A DNA stretch of 9,423 bases from DASQUP01 sp035641235 (GTDB lineage Bacteria; Actinomycetota; CADDZG01; WHSQ01). The position numbers and the translations under genes are program-made. Under the pieces are notes generated by a model that saw only the letters and a program-made list of their open reading frames with translations, was not told the origin of the DNA and made no database searches. The stretch covers positions 1 to 9,423 of the forward strand of contig DASQUP010000058.1 in NCBI GenBank assembly GCA_035641235.1, read 5' to 3'. Below are positions 1-6,144 of the stretch, piece after piece; within the stretch, counting starts at the first letter, position 1; the number at the start of each line of letters is the position of its first letter.

Positions 1-11
1 GTGACCTGAAG

Positions 12-25
12 GCCCGCGTGCGGGC
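12..25. other. Short GC hairpin
   Basis: GCCCG and CGGGC flank a CGTG tetraloop. No T-run follows on either strand within the visible sequence, so it is at most a weak terminator candidate. It could also belong to the leader of a gene left of the window. Confidence 0.25.
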
Positions 26-62
26 GCCCATCATACCCAGCGTATGGGCCAGCTCCGTTGAT

Positions 63-110
63 CGACAAGGCACTAACGCGACAAGTCGACAAGTCCCCTT
101 GGCAACTTGT
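63..110. repeat. CGACAAG repeat cluster beyond der
   Basis: CGACAAG occurs at 63-69, 79-85 and 87-93. The last two are part of an exact tandem of the octamer CGACAAGT (79-94). The starts are 16 and 8 nt apart, so the spacing is in steps of 8. An oppositely oriented ACTTGT lies at 105-110 and pairs with ACAAGT at 89-94 across a 10-nt loop. The same heptamer makes up the repeats in the other module gaps of this window. Operator array, DnaA-like boxes or a dispersed repeat are all possible. Confidence 0.5.
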
Positions 111-137
111 GCATGCCCTGGAGGTCCTCTCAGGTGG

Positions 138-237
138 CCGGGGCACCGGCACTGGGGCCCCGGGGCAGAGGTTACCGTGGCCGAGCCGGGCTCCGCACCG
201 GGCAACCTCATTTCCACCATCGGTGGCGAGCTCTGCC
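138..237. other. Nested inverted repeats, possible structured RNA
   Basis: Several perfect arms lie within 100 nt. CCGGGGC (138-144) pairs with GCCCCGG (157-163). GGCAGAG (164-170) pairs with CTCTGCC (231-237). GAGGTT (168-173) pairs with AACCTC (204-209). CCACC (214-218) pairs with GGTGG (222-226) over a 3-nt loop. The third pair partly competes with the second. Read on the minus strand, the inner part forms a rod that loosely recalls a cobalamin riboswitch core, but positions usually invariant there do not match. In DNA this GC-rich some of these pairings will be chance. Confidence 0.2.
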
Positions 238-304
238 TCCTCCGGCCGCCTGCCCGGAATCTGCACCTGCCGTGTAGAGGGCTGCGGCCCTGGCCCCACG
301 ACAT

Positions 305-1639
305 CTAAGCTTGTACCTTACGACTAGCCCTGTGCCTGACCTCGAACCTTACCGGGCTGCCGTGGAAGGCCTCTACCGATCGGAGCCTGTTCTCGAGGTA
401 CCTGAGATATGAAGCCTCGAGCGTTCCAGTTGTAAACAGCAACACGGTCGGCGGACCGGTCCTCGCCTGCACGGCATACAGGATCCGGCGCGCCCGTCCC
501 CCGGTGCGGGGATGGGGCCGGTGCTCCTGGGCGATCTGGACGATGCGGTTGATCTCTGCGGTGGGGAGGCGCCGGCGGTGCGACTCAACTGCCACCTCGG
601 AGGCGGGCAGAACACCTTTTACTCCCCGGCGGGTCACCGCCGAGGTTCGGACGATTGTGGCCCACGGAAGGAACCGGAGCCGCTCTTTGACGTCGCGCTC
701 GAGCCGTTTGCGATCGGCTTCGTCGCCGCCCAACAGGTCCCACTTGTTGAGGACGACGACGCAGGCCCGGCCCGACTCGAGGATCTCCTCGGCTATCCGC
801 TGGTCGTGCCCCGTGACGCCGGCCGAGATATCGACCACGAGGATGGCTGCGTCGACCCGCTTCAGAGTTCCCCGGGACCGTAGGAACCCGAAGTACTCGA
901 TCTCATTGCGAATCTGGACCTGACGTCGCATTCCGGCCGTGTCCACGATTCGGATGGTGCGATCCCCTACCCCCACGAACGAATCGACCGGATCGCGCGT
1001 CGTCCCGGGCGTGGCGTCGACGATCGACCGCTCCTCGCTCAGCAGTGCGTTGAGCAGGGATGACTTGCCCACATTGGGGCGGCCCACGATCGCCACGGAG
1101 GCCCACTCCGAGGCCCGCCTCTCCGGCGTCTCCGGGAGCAGGGCCACCAGAGCATCGAGGAAATCCCCAGAGGCCCGGCCGTGCAGCGCGGAAAGTGCGT
1201 AGGGCTCGCCCAAGCCGAGGCGATAGAACGCTGTCGAGGCGGGCTCGTCGCGCGGGTCGTCCACTTTGTTCGCGGCGACGATGACCGGCTTCCCCGACTT
1301 CCTCAATGAATCCGCTACCAGCAGATCGTCCTCGATGGGTCCCGTCGTTGTGTCGACGACCAGCACGACGGCATCGGCCGCCTCGATGGCCACCTGGGCC
1401 TGCTCGACGACCCGGGCGTCGAGTCCTTCCGCCCCCGGCTCGAGCCCGCCGGTGTCGATGATCTCGAAGGAGCGGCCCGCCCAATCCGCGTGAAAGGCCC
1501 GGCGATCTCGGGTCACACCGGGCGTCTCCTGGACGATTGCCTCCCTGCGTCCAAGGATGCGATTTACCAACGACGATTTGCCGACGTTCGGCCGTCCCAC
1601 AACGGCCACGACCGGCAGTCCTCGTCCGTCGGTGCCCAT
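305..1639 (-). CDS. der: Ribosome biogenesis GTPase Der (EngA)
   Basis: Der is a GTPase with two tandem G domains that acts in late assembly of the 50S ribosomal subunit. Numbering from the possible GTG start at 1642, the first G domain shows GRPNVGKS (16-23), DTGG (63-66) and NKVD (125-128). The second shows GRPNVGKS (187-194), TTRD (214-217), DTAG (234-237) and NKWD (299-302). The C-terminal ~90 residues match the position and size of the KH-like RNA-binding domain. At about 444 residues it is full length for the family. I take the ATG at 1639 as start; its first base is the last base of the cmk stop (TGATG). A GTG one codon earlier would give a 4-nt GTGA overlap instead. Translational coupling to cmk is likely either way. 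It is the last gene of the aroA-cmk-der module. Confidence 0.96.
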   Translation of the reverse strand: MGTDGRGLPVVAVVGRPNVGKSSLVNRILGRREAIVQETPGVTRDRRAFHADWAGRSFEIIDTGGLEPGAEGLDARVVEQAQVAIEAADAVVLVVDTTTGPIEDDLLVADSLRKSGKPVIVAANKVDDPRDEPASTAFYRLGLGEPYALSALHGRASGDFLDALVALLPETPERRASEWASVAIVGRPNVGKSSLLNALLSEERSIVDATPGTTRDPVDSFVGVGDRTIRIVDTAGMRRQVQIRNEIEYFGFLRSRGTLKRVDAAILVVDISAGVTGHDQRIAEEILESGRACVVVLNKWDLLGGDEADRKRLERDVKERLRFLPWATIVRTSAVTRRGVKGVLPASEVAVESHRRRLPTAEINRIVQIAQEHRPHPRTGGRARRILYAVQARTGPPTVLLFTTGTLEASYLRYLENRLRSVEAFHGSPVRFEVRHRASRKVQA

Positions 1640-2292
1640 CACTTCGCCACTTTCTGCTCGACCAGCTCGACGATGGCGGCGACCACCTCGTCGACGGACA
1701 TGTCGGTGGAGTCGATCGGCACCGCATCGGGGTCTTGAATCAGGGGCGATTCGCTCCGAGTGGAGTCGGCGGTGTCGCGGGCGCGGATAGAGGCCTCGAC
1801 CTGCTCGAGGATCTCGGGAGATTCGGGCAGCCCCTGCTGGCGGAGCCGGCGCCGGGCACGCTCTGCAGGAGTTGCCGTCAGAAAAACCTTGACCTCTGCT
1901 TCGGGCGCCACGTTGGTGCCGATATCGCGACCCTCGATGACGACCTCGCCACGAGCGGCCGCCCGCCTCTGGAGCGCCACCATCGCATGCCGCACCGCCG
2001 GCAGGGCCGACACCGCCGGCACTGCATTTGTGACGTCCTCGTCCCGTATCCGTGCACTCACATCCCGCCCGTCCAGGCGGACGGAGTCATCTGTTGCCAC
2101 GATGTCGACGGCCCGGGCGATGGCTGCGACCGAATCGCCCTCCTCGGGCGACACCCCGCTCTCCAGTGCCCGCAGGGCAACCGCTCGGTACATCGCCCCG
2201 GTGTCGAGGTAGCTCCACCCGAGGCGCCGAGCGACGGCTTTGGCCACCGTGCTTTTGCCGGCCCCGGCAGGGCCGTCGACGGCAATGATCAC
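1639..2292 (-). CDS. cmk: Cytidylate (CMP/dCMP) kinase
   Basis: This enzyme phosphorylates CMP and dCMP to the diphosphates with ATP, feeding RNA and DNA precursor pools. The 217-residue protein has the P-loop GPAGAGKST at 7-15. The family motif DTGAMYR is at 30-36, and EGRDIGT, part of the CMP-binding site, is at 120-126. An Arg-rich lid segment (RARRRLRQQG) lies near residue 146. Length and motif order are normal for bacterial Cmk. It starts with GTG inside the end of aroA: the four bases GTGA at 2289-2292 hold both the cmk start and the aroA stop, which implies coupled translation. Its stop overlaps the der start. Adjacent aroA-cmk and cmk-der pairs are recurrent in bacteria and support the assignment. 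Confidence 0.96.
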   Translation of the reverse strand: MIIAVDGPAGAGKSTVAKAVARRLGWSYLDTGAMYRAVALRALESGVSPEEGDSVAAIARAVDIVATDDSVRLDGRDVSARIRDEDVTNAVPAVSALPAVRHAMVALQRRAAARGEVVIEGRDIGTNVAPEAEVKVFLTATPAERARRRLRQQGLPESPEILEQVEASIRARDTADSTRSESPLIQDPDAVPIDSTDMSVDEVVAAIVELVEQKVAK

Positions 2293-3587
2293 GCGTGCTC
2301 CCGTACGCCGTCCAAGGCGTCCAGAAAACCGGGGAAGGACGTCTCGACGCAGCTCCAGTCGCGCACCCTCACTAGTGACGGGGTAGCCAGCCCTGCCACT
2401 GCGAAGGCCATCGCGATCCGGTGGTCCCCGTGGGATTGGACCTCACCACCCCCCAGCTGCGACGGCCCCCTGATGATGAGTCCGTCGTCGAGTTCCTCGA
2501 CCTCGGCTCCCAGCGCCGAAAGGCCGTTCGCGAGGGCCGACACCCGGTCCGATTCCTTGACGCGCAGCTCCGACGCACCCCGGATCACGGTCGCTCCGCT
2601 GGCCTGCGTCGCAGCGATGGCCAGCGCAGGGACCTCATCGATCAAGGCGGGGATCTCTCCCGGCGAGACCTCGGTCCCGGTGAGCTCCGAGTGCCTGATC
2701 CGGAGGTCGCCCACCGGCTCCCCCGATCCCTCTCCTGCGGGCCGGATCTCGATTTCTGCGCCCATCCTGCCCAGAACGTCGAGGGCGGCGATCCGGGTGG
2801 GGTTCAGCCCCACGGAAGCGATCGTGACGTCGGAGCCCGGCAATATGAGGGCGGCCACCACGAAGAACATCGCGGCCGAGACGTCTCCCGGAACCAGCCA
2901 CTCCATCGGGCTGATGTTGCTCCCTCCCCTAACGGACACCGTCGTCGGCCCGTCCCGATCGAGCTGCACCCCGGCCGCCGCGAGCATTCTTTCGGTGTGG
3001 TCACGGCTCAGCGCCGGCTCCCGCACGGAGGTCCGCCCCGACGCCCGCAGGCCGGCGAGGAGCACAGCCGTCTTCACCTGGGCGCTCGCAACCATCGACT
3101 CGAAGTCGAGACCTGAGAGCTTGCCCCCCCGAACGAACAGCGGCGCCCGATCCCCGTAGCGGCGCCCGTCGATGTGGGCACCCATCTGTCGGAGCGGAGC
3201 TACGACCCGCAGCATCGGACGGCGCCTCAGGGACTCGTCCCCTGTCAATACGCTGGCCCCATCGAGCCCCGCGCACACTGCCAGCAGCAGCCGCATCGAC
3301 GTGCCCGAGTTTCCGGCGTCGAGCGGCTCCTCCGGCTCCACTAACCCGTCCCAACCCTGACCCTCGATTTGCACTTTATGGTTTTCCGCATCCAAATCGC
3401 AGGGCGCACCGAGCTGCCCGAGCATTCGGGCAGTGCCCCGCACATCGGCCCCACTGTTGATTCCGGTTACTGTGCTCGATCCCTCCGCCAGGGCGCCGAG
3501 GATGAGGGCCCGGTGCGACACGGATTTGTCCCCCGGCATCGACACGGTCCCGCGGAGCACCGGAGCAGGTCCCCTCCCCAACTTCAT
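2289..3587 (-). CDS. aroA: 3-phosphoshikimate 1-carboxyvinyltransferase (EPSP synthase)
   Basis: AroA condenses shikimate 3-phosphate with phosphoenolpyruvate, the sixth step of the shikimate pathway to chorismate. From the chosen ATG the protein has 432 residues. Motifs in order are PGDKSVSHRA (18-27, with the substrate-binding Lys21), DAGNSGTSMR (90-99), the catalytic Asp317 in LIDEVPALA, RVKESDR (342-348) and HGDHRIAMA (386-394). The residue after GNSGTSMR is Leu, where the E. coli-type enzymes have Pro101; Leu is common in Gram-positive homologues. I prefer the ATG at 3587 because it sits the usual distance before PGDKS and has AGGG about 11 nt upstream. A GTG at 3632 would add 15 unconserved-looking residues. 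The stop overlaps the cmk start by 4 nt. It is separated from tyrA by 181 nt that hold a repeat element. Confidence 0.96.
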   Translation of the reverse strand: MKLGRGPAPVLRGTVSMPGDKSVSHRALILGALAEGSSTVTGINSGADVRGTARMLGQLGAPCDLDAENHKVQIEGQGWDGLVEPEEPLDAGNSGTSMRLLLAVCAGLDGASVLTGDESLRRRPMLRVVAPLRQMGAHIDGRRYGDRAPLFVRGGKLSGLDFESMVASAQVKTAVLLAGLRASGRTSVREPALSRDHTERMLAAAGVQLDRDGPTTVSVRGGSNISPMEWLVPGDVSAAMFFVVAALILPGSDVTIASVGLNPTRIAALDVLGRMGAEIEIRPAGEGSGEPVGDLRIRHSELTGTEVSPGEIPALIDEVPALAIAATQASGATVIRGASELRVKESDRVSALANGLSALGAEVEELDDGLIIRGPSQLGGGEVQSHGDHRIAMAFAVAGLATPSLVRVRDWSCVETSFPGFLDALDGVREHA

Positions 3588-3726
3588 GCGGCCCCGATTC
3601 CCTGCTGCACGGCCCCAGGGTCTGGTCGGCACCGCGCTCCGTCCACGTTCGTTGGGGGCGGATCCGCCGGCCCCACGGGCATCTGATCGGCCGCCATGAG
3701 TTCACGTGGGCTGTCGCCACGGATAC

Positions 3727-3752
3727 TTGTAGGTTTGTTTCCTTGTCTACAA
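3727..3752 (-). repeat. 26-nt inverted-repeat element between tyrA and aroA
   Basis: Arms TTGTAG (3727-3732) and CTACAA (3747-3752) are perfectly complementary and enclose 14 nt. The core GTTTCCTTGTC (3737-3747) is identical to cores at 5272-5282 and 5388-5398. On the transcribed minus strand the loop reads as a purine-rich stretch containing ACAAGGAAAC. It begins 17 nt after the tyrA stop and lies about 140 nt before the aroA start. No T-run follows, so an ordinary terminator is unlikely. Confidence 0.5.
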
Positions 3753-3768
3753 ATCATCAAATAGATTC

Positions 3769-4857
3769 CTATTCGAACGGCTCCCGGCCCACGACGTACC
3801 CCAGATCCGCCAATGCCTTGGTCAGCCGGTCGGCCGCTTCGGACCCGGCCACAACCAGCTCCAGCCGGCCCTGACCGCCCTCCGTTGAGTGCACAATCCG
3901 GAGGTCCTCGATGTTGGCCCCGAGTTCGCCGGCGGCAGTCGTCACCTCCGCCAGGATGCCGGGGCGGTCCGGAATCATCATCGAGAGCTCCACCGGCTCG
4001 CCGCCGTAGGTGGGTTTGGCGAACAGCTCGAGGCGTGCGGTGCGAGAGCGGTCGAGCCACGACCCGAGTTCGTCCCATTTCTCCGCGACCATCATCTCAG
4101 CGACCTCACCCAGCCGGCCGCGCAGACCCTCCAGGGCATCCAACACAGACGCCCGATTCGCCCGCAGAATCGCAACCCAGAGCTCGGGGTTACTTGCCGC
4201 AATGCGGGTAACGTCCCGGAACCCCGCAGCTGCCAAGCCGAGCAGGGCATCTCGATCCCCCGCCGTGGCGGCCACCTCCACCAGAGCGCTGGCCGTCAGT
4301 TGGGGAAGATGGCTCAGGCGGGCGACCAGAGCATCGTGGACGTCGGGAGCTATGGCGACCGGCTTCGCCCCGAGGTGACCGACGAGGTCGATAACCGTCG
4401 AGTAGGAGCGAGACGACGTGTGCCGCGTGGGCGTAAGAATCCACCACGCACCCTCAAAGAGACGGGCGTCGGCGGCTTCGATACCGTGCCGTTCCGAGCC
4501 GGCCATCGGGTGACCCCCGACGAAACGATCCCCAAACGCTGCCTCCCCGTGAGCCACCACTTCCAGCTTGGCGCTTCCCACATCGGTGACGACGGCGGAG
4601 GCAGGGACCGCCCGACCCAGGTCGTCGCAAACCTGAGCCATCCGATCCACGGGAAGCGCAAGAAAAATTACATCCGCCCCGGTCGCCGCCTCACCCGCGG
4701 TGCCCGCTGCGCTTGTGACGGCACCTCGCTCGAGCGCCCCTCGGAGATTGTCGTGGCGCGCGTCGAAGCCCACCACCTCCATGGAGGGATCGGAGCGCCG
4801 CAATCCGAGCGCGATCGAACCGCCGATCAGACCGGTCCCAAAGACGGCGATCCTCAC
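3769..4857 (-). CDS. tyrA: Prephenate dehydrogenase with C-terminal ACT domain
   Basis: TyrA oxidatively decarboxylates prephenate to 4-hydroxyphenylpyruvate with NAD(P)+, the committed step to tyrosine. From the GTG at 4857 the protein has 362 residues. The N-terminal Rossmann fold carries GTGLIG (7-12) and an acidic residue, Asp32, at the end of the second strand, which suggests NAD+ preference. DVGSAK is at 92-97, GGHPMAGSE with the likely catalytic His116 at 114-122, and HD (174-175) plus SHLPQ (182-186) form the substrate site in the helical domain. Residues from about 288 to the end resemble an ACT domain (MIPDRPGILAEV), the usual site for tyrosine feedback. A start at 4932 would add 25 residues and overlap aroH by 56 nt, so I reject it. 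AAGG precedes the chosen start by 10 nt. It lies 19 nt downstream of aroH. Confidence 0.95.
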   Translation of the reverse strand: MRIAVFGTGLIGGSIALGLRRSDPSMEVVGFDARHDNLRGALERGAVTSAAGTAGEAATGADVIFLALPVDRMAQVCDDLGRAVPASAVVTDVGSAKLEVVAHGEAAFGDRFVGGHPMAGSERHGIEAADARLFEGAWWILTPTRHTSSRSYSTVIDLVGHLGAKPVAIAPDVHDALVARLSHLPQLTASALVEVAATAGDRDALLGLAAAGFRDVTRIAASNPELWVAILRANRASVLDALEGLRGRLGEVAEMMVAEKWDELGSWLDRSRTARLELFAKPTYGGEPVELSMMIPDRPGILAEVTTAAGELGANIEDLRIVHSTEGGQGRLELVVAGSEAADRLTKALADLGYVVGREPFE

Positions 4858-4876
4858 CTCAAGTTCACCTTGAGGC

Positions 4877-5263
4877 TTAGGTTCCGGACACGAGGCCTGA
4901 GCGCAGGTGGCTCGCCCCGTGCAGATAGACATGGTCGAGCTCCTGCGCGGCCCGTTTTGTGTACAGGTGCATCATCACCCGGATGCACCGGCGGACCGAT
5001 CCGGGAACCGGCATCTCGCGAGCGCACATCAATGGGACCTCCGAGAGCCCAACCGACCGGGCGGCGACGGCGGGGAACTCTGCCGACAGGTCATCCGTGG
5101 CGGTGAACAGGACGCTCACCACGTCTTCGGGGAGGACCTGGTTGCGGCCGAGGATCTCGGTCAACAGTTCGGTCGTGGCGGCCACGATGGCGCTCGCTTC
5201 ATCCGAGTCGACCGTGGTAGCTCCGCGCAGAGCCCTCAACCTGGATTCCGTCTCTGTCGACAT
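4877..5263 (-). CDS. aroH: Chorismate mutase, AroH type
   Basis: This 128-residue protein belongs to the small trimeric AroH family that rearranges chorismate to prephenate. It is not the helical AroQ type. Catalytic positions known from the Bacillus subtilis enzyme are all present with an offset of five or six: Arg13 in LRGATTV (Arg7 in Bacillus), Cys80, Glu83 in CAREM, Arg95 in RCIRVMM and Tyr113 in HVYL. The N-terminal RGATT and the internal PEDVVSVLFTATDDL-AEFPA match the family closely. The product is the substrate of TyrA, encoded 19 nt downstream, so the pair forms a two-step tyrosine branch. The ATG at 5263 has AAGGA about 11 nt upstream. That Shine-Dalgarno lies in the loop of an inverted repeat (5266-5291), so translation may be modulated by RNA folding. 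Confidence 0.95.
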   Translation of the reverse strand: MSTETESRLRALRGATTVDSDEASAIVAATTELLTEILGRNQVLPEDVVSVLFTATDDLSAEFPAVAARSVGLSEVPLMCAREMPVPGSVRRCIRVMMHLYTKRAAQELDHVYLHGASHLRSGLVSGT

Positions 5264-5265
5264 AT

Positions 5266-5291
5266 CGACTAGTTTCCTTGTCTTGTAGTCG
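5266..5291 (-). repeat. 26-nt inverted-repeat element holding the aroH ribosome binding site
   Basis: Arms CGACTA (5266-5271) and TAGTCG (5286-5291) are perfectly complementary across a 14-nt loop. The loop contains the core GTTTCCTTGTC (5272-5282). On the minus-strand transcript this core gives AAGGAAAC, the aroH Shine-Dalgarno, and the 3' arm ends two bases before the AUG. The stem would therefore present the binding site in its loop and crowd the start codon. Whether this helps or hinders initiation cannot be told from sequence. Confidence 0.5.
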
Positions 5292-5373
5292 CCCGGTGGC
5301 CGCCGGCTGCTCCTCGCCCTGACCGTCGTTCCGACCAGCGGAGATGGTCCTCAAGGCGCCTCCATCGCCTTAC

Positions 5374-5399
5374 CGACAAGGAACCTTGTTTCCTTGTCG
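5374..5399 (-). repeat. 26-nt inverted-repeat element after rluB
   Basis: Arms CGACAAGG (5374-5381) and CCTTGTCG (5392-5399) are perfectly complementary over 8 bp with a 10-nt loop. The core GTTTCCTTGTC is at 5388-5398. The total length equals that of the elements at 3727-3752 and 5266-5291, but the arm sequence differs. It overlaps by two bases a second hairpin at 5398-5415. Confidence 0.55.
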
Positions 5400-5415
5400 A
5401 TAAGTTGCCTTATCG
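5398..5415 (-). other. GNRA-capped hairpin just after the rluB stop
   Basis: CGATAAG (5398-5404) and CTTATCG (5409-5415) form a perfect 7-bp stem. On the minus-strand RNA the loop is GCAA, a GNRA tetraloop. It starts 3 nt after the rluB stop codon. No U-run follows, so it is not a standard intrinsic terminator. It may stabilise the mRNA 3' end or act with the neighbouring hairpin. Confidence 0.4.
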
Positions 5416-5418
5416 GCT

Positions 5419-6144
5419 TCAAAGGCCGGAGACCTTGAATAGACTCCTCACCTCGGCCGGGGACATCCGTCGCACCGTCCCCGGCTTGAGCCGGCCAAGC
5501 CTAACTGGGCCGATCGCAACCCTGGCGAGCCTCCTGACGGGATGTCCCACCGCGTCGAACATCCTCCGAACCTGGCGGTTCCTGCCCTCGGTGATGGTGA
5601 TCTCGATCAGCGACCCCGACGGCAGGCGCTCGACAAGATCTACCGTGGCCGGGGCTGTTCGCCCGTCCTCGAGGTCCACCCCTCGAGCCAGCCGTTGGAG
5701 CGTACGGCCCTTGACTCCCCCTGCGACCTCCGCGACGTAGGTCTTCGGGACGCCACGCGACGGATGCGTTAGTGCTTGTGTGAGCTCGCCGTCGTTCGTG
5801 AGAACCAGGGCCCCCTCGGTGTCCACGTCGAGCCGCCCGACGGACCAGACTCGAACCTGCGGGTCGACGAGGTCCAGGACCGTCGTACGCCCTTCGGGAT
5901 CGGACGACGTTGTCACCACCCCCACGGGTTTATTCATCAGGTAATACACAAGGTCGGTGTGCAGCGGGTAACGAGATCCATCGACCTCAACTATATCCTT
6001 AGATGGATCCACTCGCCGACCAAGCTCGGCGCGCTCACCGTTTACCCGGATCCTGCCGGCCGCGATCAGCTCCTCCACGGCTCGCCGGGACCCAAGCCCG
6101 GCCCGAGCAAGGACCTTTTGGAGCCGCTCCCCCTCGGTGCCCAT
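5419..6144 (-). CDS. rluB: RluB/RsuA-family rRNA pseudouridine synthase
   Basis: The protein isomerises a specific uridine in rRNA to pseudouridine. Next to scpAB the usual assignment is RluB, which modifies helix 89/90 of 23S rRNA, though RsuA-family members are hard to tell apart by sequence. The 241-residue protein has an N-terminal S4 RNA-binding domain (about 7-54, beginning ERLQKVLARAGLGSRR). The catalytic motif GRLDVDTEG is at 103-111, with Asp106 as nucleophile, and the family signature RNRQVRRM lies near 192-199. Its ATG shares one base with the scpB stop (TAATG), which points to coupled translation. It is the last gene of the scpA-scpB-rluB module, a gene order conserved across Gram-positive bacteria. 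Two hairpins follow its stop. Confidence 0.94.
   Translation of the reverse strand: MGTEGERLQKVLARAGLGSRRAVEELIAAGRIRVNGERAELGRRVDPSKDIVEVDGSRYPLHTDLVYYLMNKPVGVVTTSSDPEGRTTVLDLVDPQVRVWSVGRLDVDTEGALVLTNDGELTQALTHPSRGVPKTYVAEVAGGVKGRTLQRLARGVDLEDGRTAPATVDLVERLPSGSLIEITITEGRNRQVRRMFDAVGHPVRRLARVAIGPVRLGRLKPGTVRRMSPAEVRSLFKVSGL

Larger units (their letters stand above)
1..304. other. Intergenic region beyond der; no gene recognised
   Basis: These 304 bases follow the der stop codon. I see no convincing protein gene: the open frames on the plus strand are low-complexity Pro/Arg/Gly-rich translations with no family resemblance and no good ribosome binding site. I also searched by eye for tRNA, 5S, SRP, tmRNA and RNase P signatures and found none. 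What it holds is a GC hairpin at 12-25 (arms GCCCG/CGGGC, loop CGTG), a minus-strand TATGAT hexamer at 35-30 that could be a -10 for a gene left of the window, the CGACAAG repeat array at 63-110, and nested GC-rich inverted repeats at 138-237. The function of the region is unknown. Confidence 0.6.

Noticed and set aside
174..209. Cobalamin riboswitch on the minus strand
   Set aside because: There is only partial similarity to the core. Conserved A and U positions and the CCCGC block do not match, and the regulated gene would lie outside the window, so I keep it only as a generic structured-RNA candidate.
903..1727. 274-codon minus-strand frame overlapping der and cmk
   Set aside because: It is out of frame with both true genes; the Arg/Gly-rich translation is a shadow of der.
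2289..2600. Glyphosate-insensitive class II EPSP synthase
   Set aside because: GNSGTSMR keeps the Gly that in class II enzymes such as CP4 is Ala. Leu in place of Pro101 is common in Gram-positive enzymes, so no resistance claim is justified.
1537..3159. 540-codon open frame on the plus strand opposite aroA, cmk and der
   Set aside because: It lies antisense to three well-supported genes, has Ser/Pro/Arg-rich low-complexity translation and no family motif. Such frames arise from third-position GC bias.
3743..3751. TTGTCTACA and TTGTCGACA (7590-7598) as DnaA boxes and a possible replication origin
   Set aside because: Each differs by one base from TTGTCCACA. There is no dense cluster, no AT-rich unwinding stretch and no dnaA or dnaN nearby, so an origin is not supported.
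4858..4932. N-terminal extension of TyrA starting at 4932
   Set aside because: It would overlap the end of aroH by 56 nt and add Cys/Pro-rich residues before the Rossmann strand. The GTG at 4857 fits the fold and the 19-nt gene spacing.
3889..5106. 405-codon open frame on the plus strand opposite tyrA and aroH
   Set aside because: It is antisense to genes with complete catalytic motifs. Its translation resembles no protein family and no ribosome binding site precedes it.
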